From the NCBI GenBank assembly GCA_023266195.1, contig JAHFRP010000002.1, forward strand, positions 90,779 to 154,778: DNA of 64,000 nucleotides, read 5' to 3'. This DNA is from Sulfuricella sp. GTDB taxonomy: Bacteria > Pseudomonadota > Gammaproteobacteria > Burkholderiales > Sulfuricellaceae. The position numbers and the translations under genes are program-made. The notes beneath the pieces are model-generated. The model had not been told where the DNA came from and made no database searches. It was given only the letters and a program-made list of their open reading frames with translations. Below are positions 43,801 to 50,969 of the stretch, piece by piece. Every line of letters starts with the position of its first letter. Positions within the stretch are counted from its first letter, which is position 1.

Positions 43801-44213
43801 TTCAGGGCGCTTTGTTCTTCGCTTTCCAGCTGAAGGTTTTCCTCGTTGCGTTTCTGCTCGGTGATATCCTCGCCCAAGCAAAGAGCGCTCTCGATATCGC
43901 CATGGTCATCGCGAACGGCGCTAAGGTGCCAGGCGATCGACCGGTTTCCCGCCGCTCCGATCGTGACCCAAGTCTCGCGAGGAGCATCTGCGCCCGCCAT
44001 GACGCCATGAAAAATCCGCAACGCATGCTCCCGTGCCTCAGTGGGGAACGGCAGATCGAACCAGTTCCTGCCGATCAGGTCGCCCGGCCCGGCTTCGAGC
44101 AGGTTCCGGCAGCGTTGGTTGATCAAAACAATATTGCCGGTACGATCCAGGATGCTCATCGCTATATCGGCGGCATCGAGTTGCCTTTGCTGCCATACAT
44201 CTTTTTCGTGCAT
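40863..44213 (-). CDS. PAS-GAF-PAS-PAS-GGDEF-EAL protein with C-terminal receiver domain
   Basis: 1116 residues from ATG 44213. Order: PAS (~10-130), GAF (~145-300, with FGYCLCGRAA and CLDPRHEISYPG), PAS (~315-425), PAS (~430-550), GGDEF (LDLDHFKNINDTLGH, RLGGDEFTLL, REED inhibitory site), EAL (GMEALLRW, VNLSSRQF, LELTES, IDDFGTGYSSL, IKIDQSFV, AEGVET, QGFHFS), then a receiver domain (~985-1110; LLLDDEKNV, VIVSDQRMPEM, LTGYAE, KFILKPW). All three output motifs are intact. A receiver at the C-terminus is uncommon for GGDEF-EAL proteins and resembles those of RpfG-like regulators. No membrane segment; cytosolic. No cognate kinase is adjacent. Confidence 0.92.
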   Translation of the reverse strand: MHEKDVWQQRQLDAADIAMSILDRTGNIVLINQRCRNLLEAGPGDLIGRNWFDLPFPTEAREHALRIFHGVMAGADAPRETWVTIGAAGNRSIAWHLSAVRDDHGDIESALCLGEDITEQKRNEENLQLESEEQSALNALLRISLEDVPLQQQFERVLDIILSLSWLPIEPKGGIFQVDDQTETLVLKAQRGLAPALLTMCAHVPFGYCLCGRAAASREIQYASCLDPRHEISYPGIKPHGHYNVPILSRHGLLGVMVLYLKHGHIKQDREVEFLGSAANTLASIIEHRLTQDALLASRARLAEAQRIGHLGGWEWDIIKDEFHLSDETYRILEAPPQAATLDSRTVLALVHPDERAAVEKALSLSASQGDSFRADFRILLPNGIERIVHGQAEAVFGADGRILRLSGSLQDITQRKLAEEKLRLSATVFENTTEGVMITDDASRIISVNKAFTEITGYGEEEMRGATPDALKSGRHDEEFYAAMWGLIRESGRWQGEVWNRRKNGDIFPEWLNIAVVKDERGRITHYVGVFSDISAMKESESKLDHLAHHDPLTGLPNRLLLNARMEHSLARARRNNSQLAILFLDLDHFKNINDTLGHPIGDLLLQETAHRLTGCVREEDTVTRLGGDEFTLLLEDQRNSRYASDVAQKIIAALAERFVLQGHEVFVTCSIGISIFPSDGDNVTTLFKNADSALYRAKEQGRNNYQYYTEELTTRAMERLSMENNLRHALERSELVVHYQPQVDLYNGSIIGMEALLRWQHPEMGLIPPASFIPLAEETGLIIPIGEWVLRTACTRLQAWIDAGLPKVRMAVNLSSRQFNQKNLAEVVASALHDTGLDPHCLELELTESLIMQDAEAAILVLNRIRALGVQFSIDDFGTGYSSLSYLKRFPIDRIKIDQSFVRNITTDPEDAAVSQAIISLSHSLNMKTVAEGVETAEQQEFLRSRQCDEIQGFHFSRPVPEQEMEQLLKEGARQEDKRPDASQEGRILLLLDDEKNVLEALVRVLRPEGYRILRATRPRDALDLLAVHPVGVIVSDQRMPEMSGIELLRKVKKLHPNTVRIMLTGYAEQKTTADAINEGALYKFILKPWVEDQLRADVRDAFRHHDFLVRAQK

Positions 44214-44341
44214 TGTCGGTTCCCATGAAATCAAACATCATGCGATTCAGTACCAAACTTCGTCATGGCGCAATCTGGTGCGGCAAGATTCAATTGCTTG
44301 GCCTGCGGGTTGTGATACCGAGGGGCATGCAGAATTCGGCA

Positions 44342-44508
44342 AACGGTCACGGCGAATCGCCGCCCCGAATCATGAAACGAGGATTAGCCGTGACCGCCCC
44401 TCTCCCGCAAGCACTCCGCGAGGAGTATCCCCGCCGGGTTCCCGCTGCTACGCAGCGACCACGACGAGACGGGCGAGGGGGACGAGGTCTCGCTTCGCGA
44501 GTTTCACG
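44342..44508. repeat. dispersed palindromic repeat, copy 2
   Basis: Reverse-orientation relative of the repeat at 27946-28054: AACGGTCACGGCGAATCGCC (44342-44361) paired with GGATTAGCCGTGACCG (44381-44396), the shared CTCTCCCGC, and the shared flank CTCGCTTCGCGAGTTTCAC (near 44489-44507). About 75 extra bases separate core and flank relative to copy 1. It occupies part of the 632-base gene-poor stretch 44214-44845. Confidence 0.75.
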
Positions 44509-44575
44509 ATAAAGTATGCTAACGCATTCTCCAACCGATCTCCAATGTGTTTTGCTTGAAACCCATCGTCGGAAT

Positions 44576-44719
44576 CTATAGGCGACGTTGCCTGGCTAGT
44601 TCCGGCCCTGGCTGGCGGATCTCGTCGATGACCTCGTGCCTGGGGATGGAAAGCAAACGCTCAGGTCTGAACTGCGGCCTGTTTGTCGAGGGAAATACAT
44701 GGGCATGTTTTGTTCTCAT
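44576..44719 (-). pseudogene. 47-codon remnant, second gene of an interrupted operon
   Basis: Minus-strand frame ATG 44719 to TAG 44576, beginning MRTKHAHVFPSTNRPQFRPE and including HEVIDEIRQPGPELARQ. Its ATG overlaps the stop of the preceding fragment (44716-44785) in an ATGA arrangement, the signature of translational coupling in a real operon. Not a family I recognise; it may be complete but small, or truncated by the repeat DNA that follows. Confidence 0.4.
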
Positions 44720-44785
44720 GGCGCCGGTTGGCTCATCAGTGCTTCATTTTCCAGCTCCTGCAGCATTTCCAGCACGATACCCGAC
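44716..44785 (-). pseudogene. C-terminal fragment cut by the IS3-type insertion
   Basis: Minus-strand frame ending SGIVLEMLQELENEALMSQP then TGA at 44716-44718. It has no start of its own and runs into the left end of the transposase fragment at ~44786, so the insertion probably removed the rest of this gene. Identity unknown. Confidence 0.4.
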
Positions 44786-45110
44786 TGAGGTGGCCTGACG
44801 AAAACGGACACTCCTACTTGGTACACTTGCCGAGAAAGAGGAAACATGAAGAAGCAGCAGCATTACATGCCGGAGTTTCGTGCCGACGCGGTCAAATTGG
44901 TGTTGGGGCAGGGTCTGTCACAGGAGGTGGCGGCGAAGCGGCTGGCGGTCCCCAAAAGGACGCTGGCAAACTGGGTGGCGGCAGCCAAGGCATCGACCCG
45001 CGTTGCGGCGCCGGGGGCTCGTTCGGTGGCGGACTTGGAGGCGGAGAATACCCGGTTGCGCAGGGAGTTGGCGGAGACCCGCATGGAGCGTGATGTTTTA
45101 AAAAGATTCT
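44786..45110 (+). mobile_element. truncated IS3-family element, left end with orfA
   Basis: The left end probably starts at the TGAGGTGGCCTGACG sequence (44786 on). orfA starts at ATG 44846 (GAGGAAAC ribosome site): HYMPEFRADAVKLVL, LAVPKRTLANWV helix-turn-helix, a leucine zipper-like LEAENTRLRRELAE, and MERDVLK. The frame leaves homology at the GTTTTAAAAAG run (45094-45105), which is where the programmed -1 frameshift into orfB occurs in this family. All of orfB and the right end are missing. Inactive. Confidence 0.8.
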
Positions 45111-45117
45111 GGTTAAC

Positions 45118-45140
45118 TGTCGGGTACCGCGTGCCCGACA
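45118..45140. repeat. GTCGGG...CCCGAC palindrome
   Basis: TGTCGGGTAC-CGC-GTGCCCGACA, 10-base arms with a single mismatch. Same family as the two arms at 48242-48266 and 48289-48314. It begins 8 bases after the IS3 fragment, so the element may have been lost by recombination at such repeats. Confidence 0.6.
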
Positions 45141-45192
45141 TTTCATTTTTTGGGTTGATTGGTAATGTGCGAATGAATTCGCACCTACAAAT

Positions 45193-45221
45193 GAACAAGG
45201 GCGCCGATGGCGCCCTTGTTC
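45193..45221 (-). terminator. hairpin terminator after the parvulin gene
   Basis: Perfect 13-base stem GAACAAGGGCGCC / GGCGCCCTTGTTC with a GAT loop, 19 bases past the stop of the minus-strand gene. The T-run is poor, so termination may be partial. Confidence 0.65.
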
Positions 45222-45239
45222 ATCATGGGAGGCAGCCCG

Positions 45240-46115
45240 TTATTTCTTTTCGGCCGCAGGTGCAGCGGGTGGGGCTGGTTCGTCGATCTTGGCCTGGGCT
45301 TTCAATTCGGTCACGGCTTTTTCCACCAGCTGCTGCTGATGGCGCTGGCGCAGTTTTTCCTTGACCTCGTCGAAGGCGGGCGGTTGGGAGGTGCGCACGT
45401 CGTCCAGCTTGATCACGTGCCAGCCGAATTGGCTCTTGACCGGCGTGGTGGTGTACTGGCCTTTTTGCAGTTTGGTCATCGCGGCGCTGAATTCAGGCAC
45501 GAAATTGGCGGGGGAGGCCCAGCCCAGGTCGCCGCCCTTGACCTTGGAGCCGGGATCCTTCGATTTCTCGGCGGCGAGCTTCTCGAAGTTCGCGCCTTTT
45601 TTCAGCTTGGCGATGATGTCTTTAGCCTCGGACTCCTTTTCCACCAGGATGTGGCGGGCGTGGTATTCCTTGTCGCCCATCTGGGCTTTCATCTGGGCCT
45701 TGATCTGTTCGTAGTCGGCTTTCAGCTCGTCGTCGCTGACCGGATGGGACTGGATGTAGTCCTGCAAGTAGGCGTTGACCAGGATGTCTTCCCGGCTCAG
45801 TTCGATCTGGGTGGCGATATCCGTATTTTTGTCCAAGCCATTTTTGACGGCGGCCTGACGCAGCAATTCCTTGTTCACCAGCATTTCGTGGATGTTCTTG
45901 CGCACTTCCGGGCTGTCTGGCTGTCCGCGCGACGCGTTGATTTTCAGGTAGATATCGAATTTTTCCTGGCTGATAGGGGTGCCGTTCACCGTGGCGACCG
46001 CTGGAGCGGCAGCCGTGTCGGCCGCGGGCTTGTCGGCGTCCTGGGCATTGCAGGATGCGAGGGTAAGCATGCTGCCGATGGAAATGGCAATAATTCGGGA
46101 CTTATATGAAAACAT
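45240..46115 (-). CDS. parvulin-type peptidyl-prolyl isomerase, lipoprotein
   Basis: 291 residues. Lipoprotein signal peptide with lipobox LASC (Cys22). SurA-N-like helical region (~40-140), then a rotamase domain (~145-245) with the parvulin landmarks YHARHILVEKES, GGDLGW, FGWHVIKLDDV. The tail is Ala/Pro/Lys-rich. A periplasmic foldase for outer-membrane or secreted proteins, PrsA/PpiC-like. Located 60 bases after bolA on the same strand, a usual place in betaproteobacteria. Confidence 0.92.
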   Translation of the reverse strand: MFSYKSRIIAISIGSMLTLASCNAQDADKPAADTAAAPAVATVNGTPISQEKFDIYLKINASRGQPDSPEVRKNIHEMLVNKELLRQAAVKNGLDKNTDIATQIELSREDILVNAYLQDYIQSHPVSDDELKADYEQIKAQMKAQMGDKEYHARHILVEKESEAKDIIAKLKKGANFEKLAAEKSKDPGSKVKGGDLGWASPANFVPEFSAAMTKLQKGQYTTTPVKSQFGWHVIKLDDVRTSQPPAFDEVKEKLRQRHQQQLVEKAVTELKAQAKIDEPAPPAAPAAEKK

Positions 46116-46175
46116 TGCTTATATCCTATTGGTTAAAGTATTGGTTAAAGAAAAAATGGGGGGGAGGATGGAATT

Positions 46176-46448
46176 TTAATTTTCTTGTTTTTCATCGGGG
46201 CTGTACGCCTTGATGCTGATGGCGTGAATCTCTTTATGCAGCATTTCACCCAGCAGGTCAAGCACCATGCGGTGGCGCGCGATCAACGATTTGCCGCTGA
46301 ACTGGGCGGAAACGATGGTCAATACGTAGTGTCCGCCGCCGCCTTTGGCGCCCGCGTGGCCGGCGTGGCGCGCGCGCTCGTCGATGATTTCCAGGCGTTC
46401 CGGGCAAAGCGGGGCGAGTTTTTCTTGAATGGCTTGCGGGGTGCTCAT
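46176..46448 (-). CDS. bolA: BolA-family protein
   Basis: 90 residues, BolA fold. [20 protein letters not shown] and [20 protein letters not shown] (class II KH-like signature with conserved His) are clear. BolA proteins partner with monothiol glutaredoxins in Fe-S trafficking. Its ATG overlaps the stop of yciI by 4 bases, so translation is probably coupled. Confidence 0.93.
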   Translation of the reverse strand: MSTPQAIQEKLAPLCPERLEIIDERARHAGHAGAKGGGGHYVLTIVSAQFSGKSLIARHRMVLDLLGEMLHKEIHAISIKAYSPDEKQEN

Positions 46449-46750
46449 GCGGGCAGCACTTTCCTGAAAGGCTTGACCGCGATTTGCGCGAACACGCCGG
46501 CGGCGACATAGGGGTCGGCGTCGGCCCAGGCCTGGGCCGCTTCGAGGGAGCCGAATTCGGCTACGATCAGGCTGCCGGAAAATCCGGCCGGGCCGGGGTT
46601 CGGGCAGTCGATGGCGGGGAACGGCCCGGCCAGCAGCAGCCGGCCGTCGCGCTGCAAATCGTCCAGGCGCGCAAGATGGGCGGGGCGGGTGGCGAGCCGT
46701 TGGTCCAGGCTGTCCGGGGCATCTTCGCCGATAATGGCATAAAGGCTCAT
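46445..46750 (-). CDS. yciI: YciI-family protein
   Basis: 101 residues. [20 protein letters not shown], with the conserved His-Asp in [21 protein letters not shown] and AGPFP, marks the YCII fold. A His-Asp pair suggests an enzyme but the reaction is unknown. Overlaps yciB (4 bases) and bolA (4 bases). The longer frame to 47137 is an artefact of the yciB gene. Confidence 0.92.
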   Translation of the reverse strand: MSLYAIIGEDAPDSLDQRLATRPAHLARLDDLQRDGRLLLAGPFPAIDCPNPGPAGFSGSLIVAEFGSLEAAQAWADADPYVAAGVFAQIAVKPFRKVLPA

Positions 46751-47289
46751 TCCGGATCCTTGTCTTCGACCATGTATTTGCCGAGCAGCACGCCCTGGCC
46801 GAGGACGAACAGCAGCATCATGCCGAGGATGCCGAACAGCTTGAAGTTGACCCAGGTGTTTTCGGAATAGTTGAACGCCACGTACAGGTTGACCACGCCC
46901 ACCACGGCGAAGAAGGCGGCCCAGCCGAAATTCAGCCGCAGCCAGATGTTTTCCGGCAGGGTCATCTGCTTTTGCATCATGACCTTGATCAGGTTTTTCT
47001 TGAAGCCGAGCTGGCCGACCAGCAGCACGCTGGCGAACAGCCAGTAAAGCACGGTGGGCTTCCATTTGATGAAGGTGGCATCGTGCAGCAGCAGGGTGGC
47101 GCCGCCGAAGACGGTGACGATCGCCAGGCTCACCCACAGCATGGTATCGACCTTGCCGTGGCGGAACCAGACCCAGCCGATCTGCGCAAACGTCGCGCCG
47201 ATCGCCACCGCGGTGGCGGTGAAAATGCCGAAAAACTTGTAGGCGGCAAAAAATAAAATGATCGGGAAAAGATCGAAAAAGAATTTCAT
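46747..47289 (-). CDS. yciB: inner-membrane septation protein A (YciB)
   Basis: 180 residues, five membrane segments, starting [20 protein letters not shown], the characteristic YciB/IspZ N-terminus. It influences cell-envelope synthesis and septation. ATG 47289 is set by homology. First gene of a yciB-yciI-bolA run with 4-base overlaps. Confidence 0.94.
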   Translation of the reverse strand: MKFFFDLFPIILFFAAYKFFGIFTATAVAIGATFAQIGWVWFRHGKVDTMLWVSLAIVTVFGGATLLLHDATFIKWKPTVLYWLFASVLLVGQLGFKKNLIKVMMQKQMTLPENIWLRLNFGWAAFFAVVGVVNLYVAFNYSENTWVNFKLFGILGMMLLFVLGQGVLLGKYMVEDKDPE

Positions 47290-47381
47290 TGCGGTTGGAC
47301 CATGGCCGGGCGAGCGGTGCCTCATTACATAGAGTGCCGTATTTTGCTATGATTCACGATGTTTTAACAAGCCTCCTGCCA

Positions 47382-48245
47382 ATGTCTCCCATCGATTTGC
47401 ATAGCCATTCCTCGATTTCAGATGGTTTGTTCACCCCCGCCGAACTGGTCGGACGCGCCGCGGCCCACGGCGTCCGCATGCTGGCGCTGACCGATCACGA
47501 CGACACCGCCGGTCTCGACGAGGCGCGCAAAGCCGCGGCCGCGGCGGGGATCGAGCTGATCGACGGCGTCGAAATTTCGGTGACCTGGAACAAGCGCAGC
47601 GTGCATGTCGTCGGTTTGCGCATCGACCCCGCTCACCGGGCGCTACGCGACGGCTTGGCGTCGATCCGCGCCGGGCGCGGCGAACGCGCCAGGCGGATCG
47701 CCGCCGAACTGGACCAGGTGGGCATTTCCGGCAGCCTGGAGGGCGCTTACGCCTTGGCCGCCAACCCGAACCTCGTCAGCCGCACCCATTTCGCCCGCTA
47801 CCTGGTGGGAAAAGGGCTGGCCAAGGATAACCGCGCCCTGTTCAAGAAATTCCTGGTCAAGGGCAAGCCGGGTTACGTGTCGCACCAATGGGCAGTTATG
47901 GCCGACGCGATCGACTGGATACGGGGGAGCGGCGGGGTGGCGGTGCTGGCACACCCCGGCCGCTACGACCTGGGCCGATCCAACCTGAATGCGCTGATCG
48001 CCGATTTCAAGGACGCCGGCGGCGAGGCGATCGAAGTGGTGACGGGCAGCCATACTCCCGACCAGTTTGCGCAGTTCGCCCGCTACGCCAAGGAATTCGA
48101 CCTGCTGTCTTCATGCGGCTCGGACTTTCACGGCCCCGGCGAAAGCTATATGGATCTGGGCCGCCTGCCCGAGCTGCCGTTCGGCTGCAAGCCGGTATGG
48201 CACGACTGGCCAGAGATTAACGGTTGCGACTCCCCAGCCGCGTAG
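47382..48245 (+). CDS. PHP-domain phosphoesterase (3',5'-nucleoside bisphosphate phosphatase / RnaM, YciV)
   Basis: 287 residues. PHP metal-site motifs DLHSHSSISDG and ALTDHDDTAGLDE, plus SRTHFARYLV, LAHPGRY, CGSDFHGPG. YciV (RnaM) releases nucleotides from pAp and short RNAs and trims rRNA 5' ends. ATG 47382 places the start exactly at the domain; ATG 47349 is possible, but a TATGAT -10-like hexamer overlaps it. Divergent from yciB; followed by yciO as in E. coli. Confidence 0.9.
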   Translation: MSPIDLHSHSSISDGLFTPAELVGRAAAHGVRMLALTDHDDTAGLDEARKAAAAAGIELIDGVEISVTWNKRSVHVVGLRIDPAHRALRDGLASIRAGRGERARRIAAELDQVGISGSLEGAYALAANPNLVSRTHFARYLVGKGLAKDNRALFKKFLVKGKPGYVSHQWAVMADAIDWIRGSGGVAVLAHPGRYDLGRSNLNALIADFKDAGGEAIEVVTGSHTPDQFAQFARYAKEFDLLSSCGSDFHGPGESYMDLGRLPELPFGCKPVWHDWPEINGCDSPAA

Positions 48246-48314
48246 GTCGGGCACCCCGTGCCCGACAAACCTCAGCGCCTCAACCCACCGTCGGGCACGG
48301 GGCGCCCGGCCTAC
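48242..48314. repeat. inverted GTCGGG-type repeat pair
   Basis: Arms 48242-48266 (GTAGGTCGGGCACCCCGTGC...) and 48289-48314 are complementary at about 23 of 25 positions; each arm contains its own GTCGGG/CCCGAC palindrome. Lies between the PHP gene and yciO and could form a large hairpin. Confidence 0.75.
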
Positions 48315-48344
48315 GTTATTACATTGATTTAAAATTAATTATTT

Positions 48345-48974
48345 ATGGCCCAGTTTTTTGTCGTCCACCCGGAAAACCCGCAGTCGCGCCTGATTCATCA
48401 GGCGGTGGAAATCATCCGCAACGGCGGGGTGATCGCTTATCCGACCGACGCCAGCTATGCGCTGGGCTGCTGTCTGGGCGACAAGGAGGCGCAGCAGCGC
48501 ATCCGCGCCATCCGCGGCAAGGGCGAGGATCATCATTTGACGCTGGTGTGCCGCGATCTTTCCGAGATCGCGCTGTATGCCAGGGTGGACAACCGGCAGT
48601 TCCGGCTGTTGAAGGCCAACACGCCGGGCTGCTACACGTTCATTTTCGAGGCGACGCGGGAAGTGCCGAAGCGTTTGCAGCACCCGAAGCGCAAGACCGT
48701 CGGCCTGCGCGTGCCGGATCATCCCATCGTCCTGGCGCTGCTGGCCGAGCTTGACGAGCCGCTGTTGAGCACTACCCTGCAACTGCCGAACGACGAGCAG
48801 CCGCTGGTCGATCCCTATGAAATCCGCGATCTGCTGGAACATCAGGTCGATCTGGTGCTGGACGGCGGCTATGGCGACTTGGCGACCACCACGGTGATCG
48901 ACATGACCGGCGAAGCGCCATTACTGGTGCGGGCGGGCAAGGGCGACATCGCCCCTTTTGGACTGGAAGAATAA
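48345..48974 (+). CDS. yciO: YciO (Sua5/YrdC family) protein
   Basis: 209 residues. IRNGGVIAYPTDASYALGC, IRGKGEDHHLTLVCRDL, GCYTFIFEATREVPK, TVGLRVPDHP identify the Sua5/YrdC/YciO fold, in the YciO branch. Threonylcarbamoyl-AMP synthesis is possible, but YciO is much less active than TsaC in E. coli. The M50 protease starts 2 bases after the stop. Confidence 0.92.
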   Translation: MAQFFVVHPENPQSRLIHQAVEIIRNGGVIAYPTDASYALGCCLGDKEAQQRIRAIRGKGEDHHLTLVCRDLSEIALYARVDNRQFRLLKANTPGCYTFIFEATREVPKRLQHPKRKTVGLRVPDHPIVLALLAELDEPLLSTTLQLPNDEQPLVDPYEIRDLLEHQVDLVLDGGYGDLATTTVIDMTGEAPLLVRAGKGDIAPFGLEE

Positions 48975-48976
48975 AA

Positions 48977-49621
48977 ATGGAACTGACTCTCGTACAACAA
49001 ATCGCCGTCTATGCCTTGCCGGTGGTATTCGCCATCACCCTGCACGAAGCCTCGCATGGTTACGTCGCCAAGCATTTCGGCGACACCACCGCTTACATGC
49101 TGGGGCGGGTAAGCCTGAATCCGTTGCGCCATATCGATCCGGTCGGCACCGTGCTGATTCCCCTGATAAGTCTGTTTCTCGGCGGCATCCTGTTCGGCTG
49201 GGCCAAGCCGGTGCCGGTGAACTTCAATCAACTGCGCAATCCGAAAAAGGACATGTTGTGGGTAGCGCTGGCCGGCCCAGCCGCAAACCTCGCCATGGCG
49301 CTGGGCTGGGCAGTGGTGATGAAGCTCGCCAACCTGATGCCGGACAGCGCGATTTCACTGCCGATGTCCCTGATGGGCATGGCGGGCATCAACATCAACG
49401 CGGTGCTGATGGTGCTCAACCTACTGCCGCTGCCGCCGCTGGACGGCGGGCGCATTGCCGTTAGCCTGCTGCCCAACCGGCTCGCTTATGGTTATGCGCG
49501 GCTTGAGCCTTATGGCATGATCCTGCTCGTGGTGCTGCTGTTCAGCGGCATGCTGGGCGCCATCCTGTGGCCGCTGATCGATGCGACCAAGGCGGCGATA
49601 CTGGTGCTTTTCGGAATTTGA
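48977..49621 (+). CDS. site-2-protease-family (M50) membrane metalloprotease
   Basis: 214 residues, about five to six membrane segments. Zinc site HEASH at 23-27 and the third ligand in NLLPLPPLDGGRI. This short M50B form, without PDZ, is regularly found between yciO and trpS in betaproteobacteria. Target unknown. Starts 2 bases after yciO. Confidence 0.92.
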   Translation: MELTLVQQIAVYALPVVFAITLHEASHGYVAKHFGDTTAYMLGRVSLNPLRHIDPVGTVLIPLISLFLGGILFGWAKPVPVNFNQLRNPKKDMLWVALAGPAANLAMALGWAVVMKLANLMPDSAISLPMSLMGMAGININAVLMVLNLLPLPPLDGGRIAVSLLPNRLAYGYARLEPYGMILLVVLLFSGMLGAILWPLIDATKAAILVLFGI

Positions 49622-49643
49622 CGAGAGCCGGCAAAAGGCTTTA

Positions 49644-49710
49644 GCCACAGAGGACACAGAGAAAAGCTGGTATTTTTCGCCTCTGTGCGCTCTTAATAGT
49701 TCTCTGTGGC
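49644..49710. repeat. inverted repeat before trpS
   Basis: Arms GCCACAGAG (49644-49652) and CTCTGTGGC (49702-49710). A direct relative (CCTCTGTGCGC) lies inside. Could form a leader hairpin for trpS or be a dispersed repeat; no Trp-rich leader peptide was found, so trp-type attenuation is not supported. Confidence 0.5.
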
Positions 49711-49743
49711 AAAATTATTTTTTTGTTAAAGGTTCCAAATAAC

Positions 49744-50946
49744 ATGTTTAACGAACGCGTTTTGTCCGGCATGCGCCCGACCGGCAGCCTGCATCTTGGC
49801 CACTATCACGGTGTGCTGAAGAACTGGATCAAACTGCAGCACGAATACGAATGCCTGTTTTTCGTCGCGGACTGGCATGCGCTGACCACGCACTACGACA
49901 CGCCCGGTATTATCGAGCAGAACGTGTGGGATATGGCGATCGACTGGCTGGCGGCCGGGGTCGATCCGACCCGCGCGACCCTGTTCATCCAGTCGCGCGT
50001 GCCGGAGCATGCCGAGCTGCATCTGCTCTTGTCGATGATGACGCCGCTGGGCTGGCTGGAGCGGATGCCGACCTACAAGGATCAGCAGGAGAAGCTGAGC
50101 GGGAAGGATTTGAGCACCTACGGATTCCTAGGCTACCCCTTGCTGCAGGCGGCGGACATCCTGATCTACCGCGCCAATCAGGTGCCGGTGGGCGAGGACC
50201 AGGTGCCGCACATCGAATTTACGCGCGAACTGGCGCGGCGCTTCAACCATCTCTACGGGCGCGAGCCGGGCTTCGAGGAAAAGGCCGAAGCCGCGATCAA
50301 GAAACTGGGGGGCAAGCGCGGCAAGCTGTATGAAGACCTGCGCACCCGCTTCCAGCAGGAGGGCGACGAAGAGGCGCTGGAATCGGCGCGCGCCCTGCTC
50401 AACGACCAGCAGAATCTCAGCCTGGGCGACCGCGAGCGGCTGTTCGGTTACCTCGAGGGCGGCGGCAAGATGATCCTGGCCGAGCCGCAGGCGCTGTTGA
50501 CCGCCGCGTCCAAAATGCCGGGGCTGGATGGGCAGAAGATGTCGAAGTCCTACAACAACACTATTTCGCTGCGCGAGGATATAGACAGCGTGGCGAAGAA
50601 AATCCGCACCATGCCGACCGATCCGGCGCGGGTGCGGCGCACCGACCCCGGCACGCCGGAAAAATGCCCGGTATGGCAATTCCATCTGGTCTATTCTGAC
50701 AGTAACAGGCAGGAATGGGTGCGGCAGGGTTGCACCAGCGCCGGCATCGGCTGTCTGGAATGCAAACAGCCGGTGATCGACGCGGTGCTGGAAGAGCAGA
50801 AGCCAATGCGCGAACGGGCGCAAATGTATATGGACGACCCCACGCTGGTGCGCAACATCATTTCCGACGGCTGCGAAAAAGCGCGCGAACTGGCCAGCGA
50901 AACCATGCGCGATGTGCGCGAGGCGATGGGGTTGAATTACAGTTAG
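49744..50946 (+). CDS. trpS: tryptophanyl-tRNA synthetase
   Basis: 400 residues, class I synthetase. HIGH-type motif GSLHLGHY near residue 15, KMSKS near residue 264. It is longer than the E. coli enzyme (334) by an insert around residues 185-245 and a C-terminal Cys-containing segment (CTSAGIGCLECK), as in other betaproteobacterial long-form TrpRS. Start ATG 49744 rather than 49723 because of AAAGG upstream and homology. Confidence 0.95.
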   Translation: MFNERVLSGMRPTGSLHLGHYHGVLKNWIKLQHEYECLFFVADWHALTTHYDTPGIIEQNVWDMAIDWLAAGVDPTRATLFIQSRVPEHAELHLLLSMMTPLGWLERMPTYKDQQEKLSGKDLSTYGFLGYPLLQAADILIYRANQVPVGEDQVPHIEFTRELARRFNHLYGREPGFEEKAEAAIKKLGGKRGKLYEDLRTRFQQEGDEEALESARALLNDQQNLSLGDRERLFGYLEGGGKMILAEPQALLTAASKMPGLDGQKMSKSYNNTISLREDIDSVAKKIRTMPTDPARVRRTDPGTPEKCPVWQFHLVYSDSNRQEWVRQGCTSAGIGCLECKQPVIDAVLEEQKPMRERAQMYMDDPTLVRNIISDGCEKARELASETMRDVREAMGLNYS

Positions 50947-50969
50947 ACCAACTCCATGTTAAAGCCATC

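Noticed and set aside
49644..49743. Trp attenuator before trpS
   Set aside because: An inverted repeat exists, but there is no leader peptide with Trp codons and no T-box sequence.
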